Assembly (NCBI GenBank): GCA_904063045.1
Contig: CAJFCJ010000047.1
Location: 104,643 to 135,440 of the forward strand
Length of the DNA stretch: 30,798 nucleotides
From: Dimorphilus gyrociliatus
Lineage: Eukaryota; Annelida; Polychaeta; Dinophilidae
Reading direction: 5' to 3'
In this document: positions 10,205 through 20,688 of the stretch, in pieces
Layout of the letters: each line of letters opens with the position of its first letter
Numbering within the stretch: the stretch's first letter is position 1
Program-made: the position numbers and the translations under genes
The notes under the pieces: generated by a model
The model's database searches: none
What the model was told of the DNA's origin: nothing
What the model saw: only the letters and a program-made list of their open reading frames with translations

Positions 10205-11835
10205 TAACTGCCTTAAAAGTCTTCCAAACAGTTAAATAAATACACATTTTTTTATCCATATATTGATTATGGTTAATGTAGGCCTATGAGAAATTAGCAT
10301 TTGTAAAAATTTTATAGAATATCCACTAACCATTTTCATACGTAATCATTACATAAGACTGTAATATTTTTTTTGGCAGTATTCCAAATTATGTTGAAAT
10401 TTATATAATTTGCAAAATTATTCTTCTATGACTCATAAATTATAAAAAAATTCCTGTTCTTATTTTCGAGTTGAGTTGTTGTTGACAAATCTAATCAAGG
10501 TGAATTACATTCACCTACTTTGTAATCCAATGCAATGAGATTGAACTTTTGACCTCTCACTCTGGAGCAGTTTTCTTCCATGTCCTTCCAACTCTTGTTA
10601 GCAATCTAAAGGTCATTAGTTAAAAAAAGCTGAATCAATCAACTTGAAGAAACTGTTTTACCAGCAATTCTGTGGATTGCATATAATTGATTTCCAATAT
10701 CCAATCACTGCTCTCTCTCTGTCTGTCTCTTTCTCTCTCTTCCTACGCTAATTTAATCTTAGATAAGTGTACCTTGGGATTTATTGTAAAAAAAGGATTT
10801 TAAAATAGATAACAGTATCTTTACTAAACATCCTTTAATTATACTATGCTTTAACATTGCATACATACAGTAATTATCTAAAAATCTTTTGGCTCTTTGC
10901 CAATATAGTAACATCTTCATTTTCTTTACGGAGGTTATTTGCGTAATACAACTAGTGCCATCTGCTTTGTATATTCTGTATAAACTAAGACTAAAGTATT
11001 TTTTCTGACTTGCTGTTCTTTGAGAAATGATGAGTGTTATTTCCTGCCATGAGGTTGTAGTTAAGTACTGGTCCAAATAGAACAAAATTACGAGTAAGCC
11101 ATTTAGAAGAGGTGTAGAATGGATGGAAGATGAATATAGAACCAATTCATAAGAATATTATAACTGTACTCGGGAGTAATATTATAGCTGTTCACTAAGA
11201 GCCTTCATTCAGGACTTAATTCCTGTTAATACCTACACCCTGCCTTTTATACAATTCCTTAATATTGGCTTATGCCTTAGGTGTCAACAACAAGGGTCTA
11301 CTTCCCAGGTAAGGACTGGTCACAACAAACAGGGTCAAAGGTTATCATATTATGCAATAGAGATCTGAACAATAACAGGTTTGTGTACTTAACAGTTAAT
11401 TTTTACATCATATTTATTTAAATAAACAATTGTTGTTGTTGTTGTCAACATGTTTAGTTAAGTAACATCTTATCTTTTGCCTGTAAAACAGTTTGGATTC
11501 TGGCATTTGGGTAACATCTACCTTAGATTTTCTTCAACACTTTTATCATACAGTCAGTATCATTTATATAATGTCTATTAAAAATAGTTCCAAAGTGTAC
11601 AATGAGATTGTCAACATTTTAAAGTTAGTTCCCATAAAAAGACAATGGATATTGTTCAAAATGCCTATTGGGTTTTTAGTGATGCCTAATGTTATGTAAA
11701 ACTTGGAAAGAAAATCTGATATCAAATGGAAGAAGAATTAGAAAAAGTAATACCCTGCGTACAAGTTCTTATTCATCACGTGACTTTCAATATTTATAGA
11801 AGATTTTTAGAATGCTCATTTCTACACTTAGAAAT
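10205..11835. other. Intergenic, no gene supported
   Basis: About 1.6 kb without a convincing gene. It contains a CT-rich microsatellite at about 10711-10741 and a (TTG)n stretch at about 11432-11446. Short open frames (10759-11145 minus, 11493-11699 plus, 11726-11908 plus) lack domains or phase-matched neighbouring exons. Confidence 0.5.
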
Positions 11836-11837
11836 AG

Positions 11838-11960
11838 CCATTGTACATTTAGATATGATGACATATCAATATTATGTAGATTTTAGTAATAGAGCAACTT
11901 TAGAATAACTTCTATTACCTAGGAATTAGAATTATAGAACTTCAGAAAGGCTTTTTAAAT
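11838..11960. repeat. Diverged dispersed repeat, copy A
   Basis: It shares with 23122-23245 the ordered blocks TTTAGATATGATGACATATCAATATT / CTTAGATATAATGATATATTAATATT (long block shown only as coordinates of similarity), TAGATTTTAG, ACTTCTATTACCTAGGAATTAGAAT against ACTTCCATTTCCTAGGAATTAGAAT, and GAACTTCAGA against GAACTTTAGA. Same orientation. No coding capacity or terminal repeats recognised. Confidence 0.65.
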
Positions 11961-12039
11961 TTTTCAACACATTTTTATAAACATTATAATAATTATAATT
12001 GTATGTAACAGAATGGTCTAGTTCATCTCTAGTAGATCA

Positions 12040-12650
12040 TATATACTGGTTTTACAAGATTTTGCCTTGTATCAAGTCTGCAGTTTGACTTGAGTTTGAC
12101 ACAATCTCAAGTGAGACTCAAGATCAGCCACCTCGATGTAGTATAAACATTCACTCCTTCTCTTTCTCACACAGTCATACTGACCTGTTGATATTGTCAA
12201 CTTGTATTATTTGATGTCACCTCATATTGATTAATATGACCACACAGTTAGTTAGTTAATATATTTTAGTCATAAGGAAAATGTCTATAAACAGAACGTT
12301 ATATACTAACGTTCCGTTCACATTACATGATATGAGTGAATGTGTGTTAGTGTGCGAGTGTCAGTGTCTGAGCGTCACTTAAGAACGGAGTTTGACTTAG
12401 CCCAGAGTCGGGACAGTCCAACTTGATGTTATGCCACATCGTTGATAACGACGTGGCATGAATGTGGCATGAATGTGGCAATACAGATGAGCACAGTCAA
12501 ACACCCAATTAAGTGACACTAACAAAGTATAAAAGGGAGTGAATGTAATAGAACGGTGTGAGAGACCAAAAGAATATCAAATAAAATTTATATGAAATTC
12601 TTAGGAATTTCGTGCTATAAGCCAAAAACAAAATCTTATAAAGTATAAAT
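12040..12650 (+). repeat. 5' LTR / leader region of the BEL/Pao element (left edge uncertain)
   Basis: This region precedes the retrotransposon ORF and has promoter-like signals in order: an 8-bp inverted repeat GAACGTTA-TATAC-TAACGTTC (12294-12314), three close copies of the GTGGCA motif (about 12450-12480), a TATAAAA box (12528-12534) and an AATAAA signal (12580-12585). Its last part (12603-12644) recurs at 16176-16217. A TGG beginning a possible primer-binding site is at about 12658. The left boundary and target duplication could not be fixed because no full 3' LTR exists to compare with. Confidence 0.45.
12603..12644 (+). repeat. 42-bp direct repeat, 5' copy
   Basis: It matches 16176-16217 with a single mismatch (AAGCC against AAGCG). 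It lies just before the retrotransposon ORF, in the presumed U5 part of the LTR. Confidence 0.9.
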
Positions 12651-12655
12651 TTTAT

Positions 12656-15600
12656 TTGGTTCTGGAACAACTAGTGATGGCAAGGAACCCACAAAAGATG
12701 AATGTGGCACAGAAGCTGGAAACAGTGAACAGGTGTATGGGACACACCAAGAGAGGTCTGGAAGATGGACGCTACACAAGAGGTCTGATTAAGATGAGAT
12801 GCTTCACAGCAGAGAAGTTGCTGGATGAGTGGCAAGAGTCATTCACTGAAGAAATGGAAGACCGAGTAGCAGAAACCAGAAGAAAAATAAAGAAATATCT
12901 TAAGACAGTTGAACAGGGTTACTCACCCAAAGTCGAATACCCACAAGGAATGAATGTGAGGGATGATATTGAGAAAGAAGATGTCGAAGCTGACATCAAA
13001 AATATATATATAGGAGCAGCTGGAAGCGTGTTTGAAAAGAATAGTTCAAGAAGTAGCAGTTGCTCTAGTGAGAGAAACACTTCCTCAGGAAAGAGAAAGA
13101 GAGAGATGTATGGAAGCATAAATGATGAAGACGGTATAGAAATGGCAGCTGAGCAGGCAAAGGATGGAAAAAAGAAACCCATTAGGCCAGACACACAAAG
13201 CCAGGCAGAAAGGCAAAGCATAAGCATTTTTGATAAAATGGTAGAGGACAGTGACGATGACGAAGTTGATACTACCGCGAGAGGGGATGATACTCTCCCA
13301 TATGACATGAATAGAGAAGGATGGTGGATGGGAGAAAAGGAGAATGTATTGGCTGAGTTAGGCGAAATGATAGAAATGGAAAGAAGAGTGAGAAAAGATG
13401 AGACAGCTCGATTCAAAGCCAGACAAAATGAGAAAGAGAACAGGCTAAAGGAAGAGCTGGAAGAAAGAGATCATCAGTTGTCTGTGTTGGTGAAAGCTAC
13501 TATAAGCAGTAGAGTAGAAAGCATGGAAGCAGAGACAAGAAAGGAAAATAACAAATTACATGAAAAATTGGAGATGGTCCAGGAAAAAATGGAAAGGCTA
13601 GAGGCCCAAATGGCAAAGATGACAAGCGAGCAAAGAATGGGTACGCCAGCAAAAACAGAAAGAAGAGAAAGTATAATCCCGAATACCACAATTCTGTTCG
13701 AAGGAGAGCCCGAAATGTTTGAAGGTTTTATAGTAAGGCACGAAAGCATTCTGGCTAGGTATGGCGAGGTTGAGGAATGGGAGAAATTTGACTGTTCTCT
13801 TGGTCTACTTTACTGGCCCCCTGGAAAGCCAAAGTCAAGAGGCAATATAGTAGAGTATCTCATGACAAGACATGTATTTGGGGCAAAAGATAGTCCTTAC
13901 GTAGTATCAGCAACCCTGAGAAAGGTGTTGAAGGCCTCTCGCTTGTCAAGAGAGGAGAGGGAAGAGATAACAAGAAGTTTTTATGTGGACGACCTTATAT
14001 TGGCATCCAATGACGAAGATTACCTAAGGGAAGTGTTAGGGAAGGTGTTGAAGGCTCTCGATAGCTACTTCACGCTTACAAAGCTGGCGATGAACTCGAT
14101 AGAAATTAGAAAGACCATCCCACCTGAAAGGAGAATTTATGATTACCCAGAAAAGGTGTTGGGCATTAAATATGAAGGAAAAGAGGATAAACTGTATTGG
14201 ATAATACAAAAGAAGACATTAGAGCTCAAGGCTACTTGGAGAGACATGTTAGGGGCAGTGGCAAGCATTTATGATCCCCTTGGATTAATAAACATTGTGA
14301 CCAGCAAATTAAGGCTCACATTTTCACAACTCAGCAAAGGCATGAGCCATTGGAAAGAGGAAATACCAGAAGAGAAGAGAAGAGACTGGAACACAATCGT
14401 AGCCAGGTTGCCTAGACAATTAAATATAGCTCGCTACGCCGGGAGCTCCAAAGGGTACCACATCTACACTGACGCCTCAGATACAATGTTGGGAGTTGCA
14501 ATCTACTCATATGCTAATGGAACCGAAATGATAATGAGGTCAAAGGCCTTGATGGTTAGACCAGCCATGAAAACAATGCCAAGGCATGAGCTGGCTGCAC
14601 CATTACAAGGGGTGAGATTGGCACTGGAGGTGAGCAAAGGGGTGGCGAGAAGGCCTGCCCTATTTATGACAGACTCGGAAGTGGTATTGAGGTACATCAA
14701 GAATGACGAAATCCCAATGGAAAAGTATGCACGAACAAGGGTGCTGGAGATACGGCAGTACACAGACCCAGATCAGTGGTACCATGTGAAGAGCGAAAAT
14801 AACCCAGCAGATTGGTTAACTAAAATACCAGTAAAATTCAACCAGGAAAGGTATGACAAATGGGCAAAGAGAGAAATAACAATGACACAACAAGGACAGC
14901 CATGCAAGGTACTGTTGCTGAAAAAACCAGCCAATAATGAGCAGGACTTTGCAAAGTTCCTATCCCAGAGAGAGGGGAAGGAGCTGACCAATGTAAATGA
15001 CATCAACCTGGAAGTAGAGAAAGCCATATGTGAAGCTCAAATGGAGATAGACCCAAAAAGACTGGCAAAATATGCGATAACAAGGGGACAGGACAGAATG
15101 AGAATCCAACTCAGACGACTGGGGAAGAAGGAGAGCTACCTTGAGAACCCTAGGATCTTGGATGGAAAGTCGACGATTGGAAAATTGATGGTGAAAAGGA
15201 TTCATGAGGAAAACTGCCACGCCCCCCTGGCTAGAATGAGAGTAATCTTAAGAGAGACTTATTGGGTACTGAATGAGGTAGCTACCATAAGACGAGTCAT
15301 TGCGGAATGTGATCAGTGCAGGAGGTATAGATCTATAATCCGTTATGAGAAAAGAGGCAACAAGCCGTACTCCTTTCAAATTGAAAATGACCTAGAAATA
15401 TTTAAATATATTGGCATTGACCATTTTGGCCCCTTTAAGCTCAAACAAGGCGGCAAGCTCTATGTATTGCTACTTATATGTCTGCAGAGTAAAACTGTAC
15501 AGCTGGAGGTAACAGAGGGTCTAGACACAAACTCCACCAAGCTGGCATTGGAAAGAGCATGGGCAAGGGAGAGGAGACCATCCTTAATAATATCTGACAA

Positions 15601-16282
15601 TTATAGGACCTTTAAGGCTATGGCTCAGGAAAAAAACCAAATCGATTGGCAATTCACGGCACCAAAGGCGCCCTACCAAGGAGGCGTGTGGGAGGTAGCA
15701 GTTAAGGCAGCTAAATATTTGGCCAAACCATATCTACACAATTGCTGGTCTCACCAGAAATGGCAGACACTGTGGTCGCTAGTAGAGAAGGTAATAAACG
15801 ATAAGCCATTACAGCAGCCGCTAGATGACCCTGACCAGATATTGGTAACACCCAATTTACTAAAGAAGAGACAACGGGAGCTACGTTGGAATGAAAGCAA
15901 ATGGAGTCAGAAGAGTTGGAACGAGATACAGCGACAATGGAAAAGGATCTACCTGCAAGAGCTGGTCAGACAACAGTGGAGAACAAAGGGAGGAAGAAAG
16001 CTGCAAGTCGGAGACAAGGTCCTAGTCACTGACAAACAAAAGGCTAGGCATAGATGGGTGACTGGAGTATTAACAGAAATCATACCTAGTCATGATGGAG
16101 CCATGAGAAAGTGCAAGTTGAATACAGCAAGGGGCCCGCTTATCAGGGCTGCAGGAGAACTACTGTTCGTGGGAGAGGAATTTCGTGCTATAAGCGAAAA
16201 ACAAAATCTTATAAAGTCTATATACAGCATTTACAATCAATTAAATAATAAAAAAATTATGGACTTATGTGACAAACTTTAA
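12656..16282 (+). CDS. BEL/Pao retrotransposon polyprotein, internally deleted (gag fused to late RT, RNase H, integrase)
   Basis: A single 1208-codon frame; the likely start is the ATG at 12677 (MARNPQKMN). It begins with a gag-like charged region with coiled coil (about 1-400, including FEGEPEMFEGFIVRHESIL). The frame then enters RT abruptly at FGAKDSPYVVSATL and reaches the FYVDD active site (residues 442-446). Protease and the first half of RT, with its first catalytic Asp, are absent. RNase H follows (YTDASD near 606, RHELAA near 645, TDSE, NPADW), then the integrase H-H/C-C finger (ending CDQC), catalytic core (GIDHFGP, ISDNY, QGGVWE) and a DUF5641-like C-terminus (VGDKVLVTD). BEL/Pao is recognised from this order and these motifs. 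It cannot self-replicate without the missing parts. Base composition is clearly richer in G than the flanking host DNA. The last 22 or so codons run past the element into host sequence. Confidence 0.9.
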   Translation: MVLEQLVMARNPQKMNVAQKLETVNRCMGHTKRGLEDGRYTRGLIKMRCFTAEKLLDEWQESFTEEMEDRVAETRRKIKKYLKTVEQGYSPKVEYPQGMNVRDDIEKEDVEADIKNIYIGAAGSVFEKNSSRSSSCSSERNTSSGKRKREMYGSINDEDGIEMAAEQAKDGKKKPIRPDTQSQAERQSISIFDKMVEDSDDDEVDTTARGDDTLPYDMNREGWWMGEKENVLAELGEMIEMERRVRKDETARFKARQNEKENRLKEELEERDHQLSVLVKATISSRVESMEAETRKENNKLHEKLEMVQEKMERLEAQMAKMTSEQRMGTPAKTERRESIIPNTTILFEGEPEMFEGFIVRHESILARYGEVEEWEKFDCSLGLLYWPPGKPKSRGNIVEYLMTRHVFGAKDSPYVVSATLRKVLKASRLSREEREEITRSFYVDDLILASNDEDYLREVLGKVLKALDSYFTLTKLAMNSIEIRKTIPPERRIYDYPEKVLGIKYEGKEDKLYWIIQKKTLELKATWRDMLGAVASIYDPLGLINIVTSKLRLTFSQLSKGMSHWKEEIPEEKRRDWNTIVARLPRQLNIARYAGSSKGYHIYTDASDTMLGVAIYSYANGTEMIMRSKALMVRPAMKTMPRHELAAPLQGVRLALEVSKGVARRPALFMTDSEVVLRYIKNDEIPMEKYARTRVLEIRQYTDPDQWYHVKSENNPADWLTKIPVKFNQERYDKWAKREITMTQQGQPCKVLLLKKPANNEQDFAKFLSQREGKELTNVNDINLEVEKAICEAQMEIDPKRLAKYAITRGQDRMRIQLRRLGKKESYLENPRILDGKSTIGKLMVKRIHEENCHAPLARMRVILRETYWVLNEVATIRRVIAECDQCRRYRSIIRYEKRGNKPYSFQIENDLEIFKYIGIDHFGPFKLKQGGKLYVLLLICLQSKTVQLEVTEGLDTNSTKLALERAWARERRPSLIISDNYRTFKAMAQEKNQIDWQFTAPKAPYQGGVWEVAVKAAKYLAKPYLHNCWSHQKWQTLWSLVEKVINDKPLQQPLDDPDQILVTPNLLKKRQRELRWNESKWSQKSWNEIQRQWKRIYLQELVRQQWRTKGGRKLQVGDKVLVTDKQKARHRWVTGVLTEIIPSHDGAMRKCKLNTARGPLIRAAGELLFVGEEFRAISEKQNLIKSIYSIYNQLNNKKIMDLCDKL
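16176..16217 (+). repeat. 42-bp direct repeat, 3' copy (remnant of the 3' LTR)
   Basis: It is identical to 12603-12644 except for one base. It directly follows a purine-rich GTGGGAGAGG tract, and host sequence begins right after it. The rest of an LTR is not present downstream, so most of the 3' LTR appears to be deleted. Confidence 0.85.
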
Positions 16283-18240
16283 CATTGTTAATTAATGAAT
16301 TATTGAATGCAATTTTATAATAAAATGTTGATATAGTAGACATTTGCTCCAAATTGCATGAGAAAATATATCTTTGATAGAAATTATTGCTAAAAAATGC
16401 TTTTTCCAGTTGACAAGGACCTTTAAATTCGTCTCTTTTAAACTCTTTGTAAAATACATCAACATTCAGTAAATTTCTGGATTGTTTGTCAAAATGTAAA
16501 GTAATTTCTGGATTGATTGTTTCAGCACTAAATGTTAAATTACTAAATCTGTAATTCTCAATGATTGTTGAAGTAGATGATAGAATTTTACAAGTAGAAT
16601 ACAAATTATCTTGAAGGTAGGTATTGGTTTCTTCATAACATTTTAAACTTTCATGCAATACGATTATTTTTCCTTCTGTTTAATTTTAATGGAGAAATTG
16701 AACAAAAAAAAATATGTTTTATAAATAAGATCATGATAAAAAATTCACCTAAATCATTAATTTTCAGTATATGATTGTGTTGTGAAAGAGTATTCCTTAC
16801 TTCTATTTTCTTTGACAAACCATTGATTTCAGGTGGTTGATGAGTAGTTATTAGTGTATTTTTATTATATAGCAATCCTTTACCCAATTTGATAGCATCA
16901 TTTGAAGCAGTTATCCAGAAATGATTCCATTCATCACAAATGATATATTCTTGAATTGTGTCTTTATCATAAAGATCAGTTTCTTGGGAAAACATTACAA
17001 TATAGCTTTCAATTAAATTTGATAAGAAAACTTGAAAAGTTGTTCTATTGTTGTAAGAGAAAGCTAAAAGAAAATCACCACAATTATTATCTACAGAGCT
17101 TCTATGCGCAAATAAACTGAATGAAATTGCATTAAAACTGTTTTGAACATAAGGCGGAAGTGTGTACTGTTGAAATTCAGTACCTTGAATAACATATTCT
17201 TTCTTTTCCAGACCTAAAAGTTTATATATGTTGGGAAAAAATTATTTTTCATAAAAACTACTACAAAACAAACCTTTGGCAAACACTTGAACAAGACTAA
17301 GCCCAATATTTTGAGTTGCATATTTTTCAACAACTTCAACATATAATTCAGTTTCAATAAACATATTTGAATATTTGAAACATTTCTGATGTTTATTTGT
17401 TTTTAAAGCAGCATATTCCTCAATACCAGAACTCCATTTTACTTTCAATTTTGTAATATACTTATTAGAAGTTTGTCTATTGGCGAAACAATAAACAATA
17501 GGAATTCCAAAGATTTTAAAGGTAACTTTAAGATATTGACCAATGCAAGTAGTACCCTGACAATTACCAACCCATTCTTCATAGCCACCAAAAGCTCCAC
17601 TAACAAAATCTATTGCATTTTTACAAAGGTATTTACTACTGTATACGGATTTGGCCAAACAAGTTGCCCCGTTATTTGCTGCGGCTATATCTGTATAAAA
17701 GTCGCTATCAACTATACCTTCTGCAACATCTACAAACAAAAACAAAATGGCATTACCAAACTTTTTAAAAGGATAAAATTATTTGTGTACCTTCATAGGC
17801 AAAAATCATAATTGAACTAAAACCAGTATTGTGAGTACTTGCTGATCTTTTTGGTATGAAACTCATTTTTTCAACATTTATACCGTAATTGTTTTGAGGT
17901 AGAAAGCATTCAATATTTTTTATAAATTTTTCAAGTTTCAATATCAAATGCTTATTGGTGTTGAAAAAAACTTTAACACTTAGAGCTTTATGTTGAACAG
18001 ACATAAAAGTTTGAGATATACAAAATTCAGAAATATTATATAATTTTTGAAATGAAATTGTAAGTTTTGCAGTGTTACAATCTGCGCTGCACAGGTTTAG
18101 CCATGAAAACATGTTTATCCAATGAGGATACATAACATGAGTTGGCTGAAATGAGAAATTTGAAACTGGTGATCTAAAATAATCAGCAGTGCAAATAGAA
18201 TTCGATGTAAAATCAGCCAGATTAATTAACTTTTGATTTT
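16257..18240 (-). CDS. Secreted discoidin-like / FAMeT-like multidomain protein (5' exon unresolved)
   Basis: Exons on the minus strand are 18240-17791, 17729-17274, 17213-16749 and 16675-16257. All joins are phase 1 and the stop is at 16257-16259. Exon 1 and exon 2 each hold a galactose-binding/F5-8-type-C-like unit: NMFSWLNLCSADC...ISFQ and ANNGATCLAKS...NAIDFVSG...EEWVGNC...KVKWSSGIEEY. Both end in the same short strand (GFSSIMIFAYE, GLSLVQVFAKG). Exon 3 is a Methyltransf_FA-like domain (CGDFLLAFSYNN...CDEWNHFWITASNDAIKLGKG). This is the domain of so-called farnesoic acid O-methyltransferases, which usually has no demonstrated enzyme activity. Exon 4 is a cysteine-bearing C-terminal module. 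A signal-peptide-like start (MLRKFNIQMYLLLSFF, about 18369) lies upstream, but I could not find a junction that keeps phase. Probably extracellular and carbohydrate- or surface-binding, by inference. Confidence 0.7.
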
Positions 18241-20688
18241 CTGTAACAATGATGAAATTAATGATAGAGGATTAGAAAGAGAATCTATGAACATAACACT
18301 TGCTTGTATTGCTGTAAACAGTGAAGAAACTGAGTAATAGATACATTTGAATATTAAACTTTCTTAACATTCTGCTGAAATAAAGCATTCTCTCTTCTCT
18401 GACAGAACTCACTACTTTACTAGTAGTGTTTTTAATCATAACATTTACAGTAACTATGCATTTGGTCCTATGAAATTTGAATTATTTATTTCATGAATTT
18501 TTTAAATATTTTTTAATCTTCTTGTTTGCATTCAAGATTTATTCCAGTTTGTTAAAAATTCACTAGCAATTGTAGTGATCTTCTACATGGCAATCATAGA
18601 ATTCTGTGAAATAGTTGTAATGAAGACCAATACATAGGCCTAGTTTCTACATATTAATCATTATTATTACCAATTCAAAGAAGTTATTCTGTATAGCTTA
18701 ATATCTAAACTAAAAATTTGGGGAATACGAAGATAATTAGACATACGTAAGATATTGATAAATATGTATGAATAAGCATATTATGTAATTTTTGTTTTAG
18801 CTGTAAGGCACAAAGGATTAAAACTTTCAGTGAAAGGAAAGTGGGGGATACAAAATTGGAAAAAATATTTTTATCTGATGATTACAGATTGAGCTGCACC
18901 CTAGGAGGAGGAAGTTTAGCTGTCATCTATGAAAAACTTATTTCTATTCCATAAATTCTCTAGATTGTCTTTCAAAGTATCATGTGACTCTTCAAGTCAG
19001 TAAAATAATAACATGTCGAAAATTGAAAGAGGAGATTAAAAGTCTGCAATACTAATTCTTTGGATGCTGGTTAAAAAACCAAATTGGATTGTTATAAATT
19101 GCTATTTAAATAACAATTACATTTTTCACTTGACTACCAGTTTTAAATACCAAGTTTCCAATCAATAAACACACAATAACTGAGGTCTGGTGCAAACATA
19201 CCATAGAACATTTTAGGAAAGTGTTAGTTTGAAAATTTGGATGGATTTATTGTTAGCCCGGTTCCAATGTAGGGTTAAGGAATATAAATAACACAGATAT
19301 TATACTCAACTTTAAAGATATTAAGGCAAGCTTCAACCCTCCAAGGGTACATTCTCACCCCCAATCAACCTATTTTTTTCAATGCTTAGATCTTTTAAAA
19401 TAATATATATAAATTGTATTTTTTTTTTTTTTACTTTTAGGTTCAAATCTAGTAACTAAAACTTACTTTGAATGTTCAATATTTTTCATGCTATATGGAA
19501 TAATGAAAATGTTCATTTTTTAACAAGAAAAAAAATATTCTTTTTCTTAAGAATGTTAGAAAATAGACACTTTAATTTCTTTAAAAAAACCTCTTTTAAA
19601 GATGTCATTCTTTGCAAACTACATTTAAAATATCTTTACAACTAAGTGAATGTAAGATTGATTCATTAAGAGTGTTTGTTTGAGAAATATTTCATGAATG
19701 ACAATACTGTTGTTAAGTGCAAATCTTTATTGGAGGATTGTTGAAAACAACAAATGAAAATATAGAAAATTTATGCAAACATTCTATTATTTTTCAATCA
19801 TTTCCATGATTTGAGAGATTTAGCAGAGACATTGCTAAACATAGAAGAAACAATAGGCACCATATTTATTGAGCCTTTCTTCTTAAATTTCATTCTTTAA
19901 GCATCTGTATCAAAGTATGAATTTTGAGTTCCACTTAAAATCCATTAAATTTGTAAATCTTTGGATTATCAATAATCTCCAATTTGTTGTAAAAGTGATC
20001 CAATTTAAAGCAAAATAGGTGTCTTTTGGCAAAATTCAAAAAAATGAAACTATTCACAACTGTCAGTGTTTTTACTCCATCACACAATAAGTAGATGATA
20101 GATCTTAATTGTCTTTGAAAATAGTTCCAAAATGAAGAAATGCCCACAGTTCAATAAAAAGCTGGGCCAAATTGTCTAAAAATATAGAATTACCTGAAAA
20201 AAATTTAAATCAAATAGTTTGAAGAGTTGAATGACACAAGACACATTCTTAAAAGATAATGCACAATCTTTTTATAATTTTAATAAAATTAATTGCAAAC
20301 AATTTATGTTGAGATTGCGAATTCTGGATCAAGTTCTGAAGATTTAACTCCTATTTACTTACATCAGACTTTAATGGTAAAAGCAAATGAATTTTTGATA
20401 ATTCATTAAACTGATGTTAATGTTGAAACTAATAATCAATATAAAGTGCACAATATTTTGGTGCTGCCCTCTCTTATCTGATTTACAAACCCATTTAGTG
20501 ATCAACACAAATTAGATAATTTCAGTTTATAAAAAATATTATTAACCAACCCCAGTGCCTTTTTTAACAGTTGAAACTATTTTTTTACTTTAATTCATCT
20601 GAATAACCAACTAATGAGCTACATTAAGAGATAGCCGGACAAAACATCCCCTTTTTTTGCAATTTTGCAAATCATAAATAATTCTTCT
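18241..20688. other. Long intergenic region with one dispersed repeat
   Basis: About 2.4 kb of AT-rich DNA with no supported gene. The part nearest 18370 may hold the first exon of the minus-strand discoidin/FAMeT-like gene. It contains the repeat at 19373-19394 and a T14 run near 19420. The minus ORF at 19935-20147 has no recognisable domain. Confidence 0.5.
19373..19394. repeat. Dispersed repeat copy (TTTCAATGCTTAGATCTT core)
   Basis: A T-run followed by CAATGCTTAGATCTT recurs at 24643-24665 in the same orientation. Both copies are followed within 15 bp by an AAAATA-rich stretch and, 40-60 bp on, by CTTTT-type runs, so similarity probably extends weakly further. Confidence 0.6.

Noticed and set aside
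10759-11145. 128-codon minus-strand frame
   Set aside because: No domain, no signal, no phase-matched neighbouring exon; composition like random AT-rich DNA.
12919-15220. Several minus-strand frames inside the retrotransposon
   Set aside because: They are antisense shadows of a long coding frame with recognisable retrotransposon motifs.
16218-16282. Terminal 22 codons of the retrotransposon frame as real protein sequence
   Set aside because: They lie beyond the LTR remnant in host DNA and overlap the coding end of the opposite gene.
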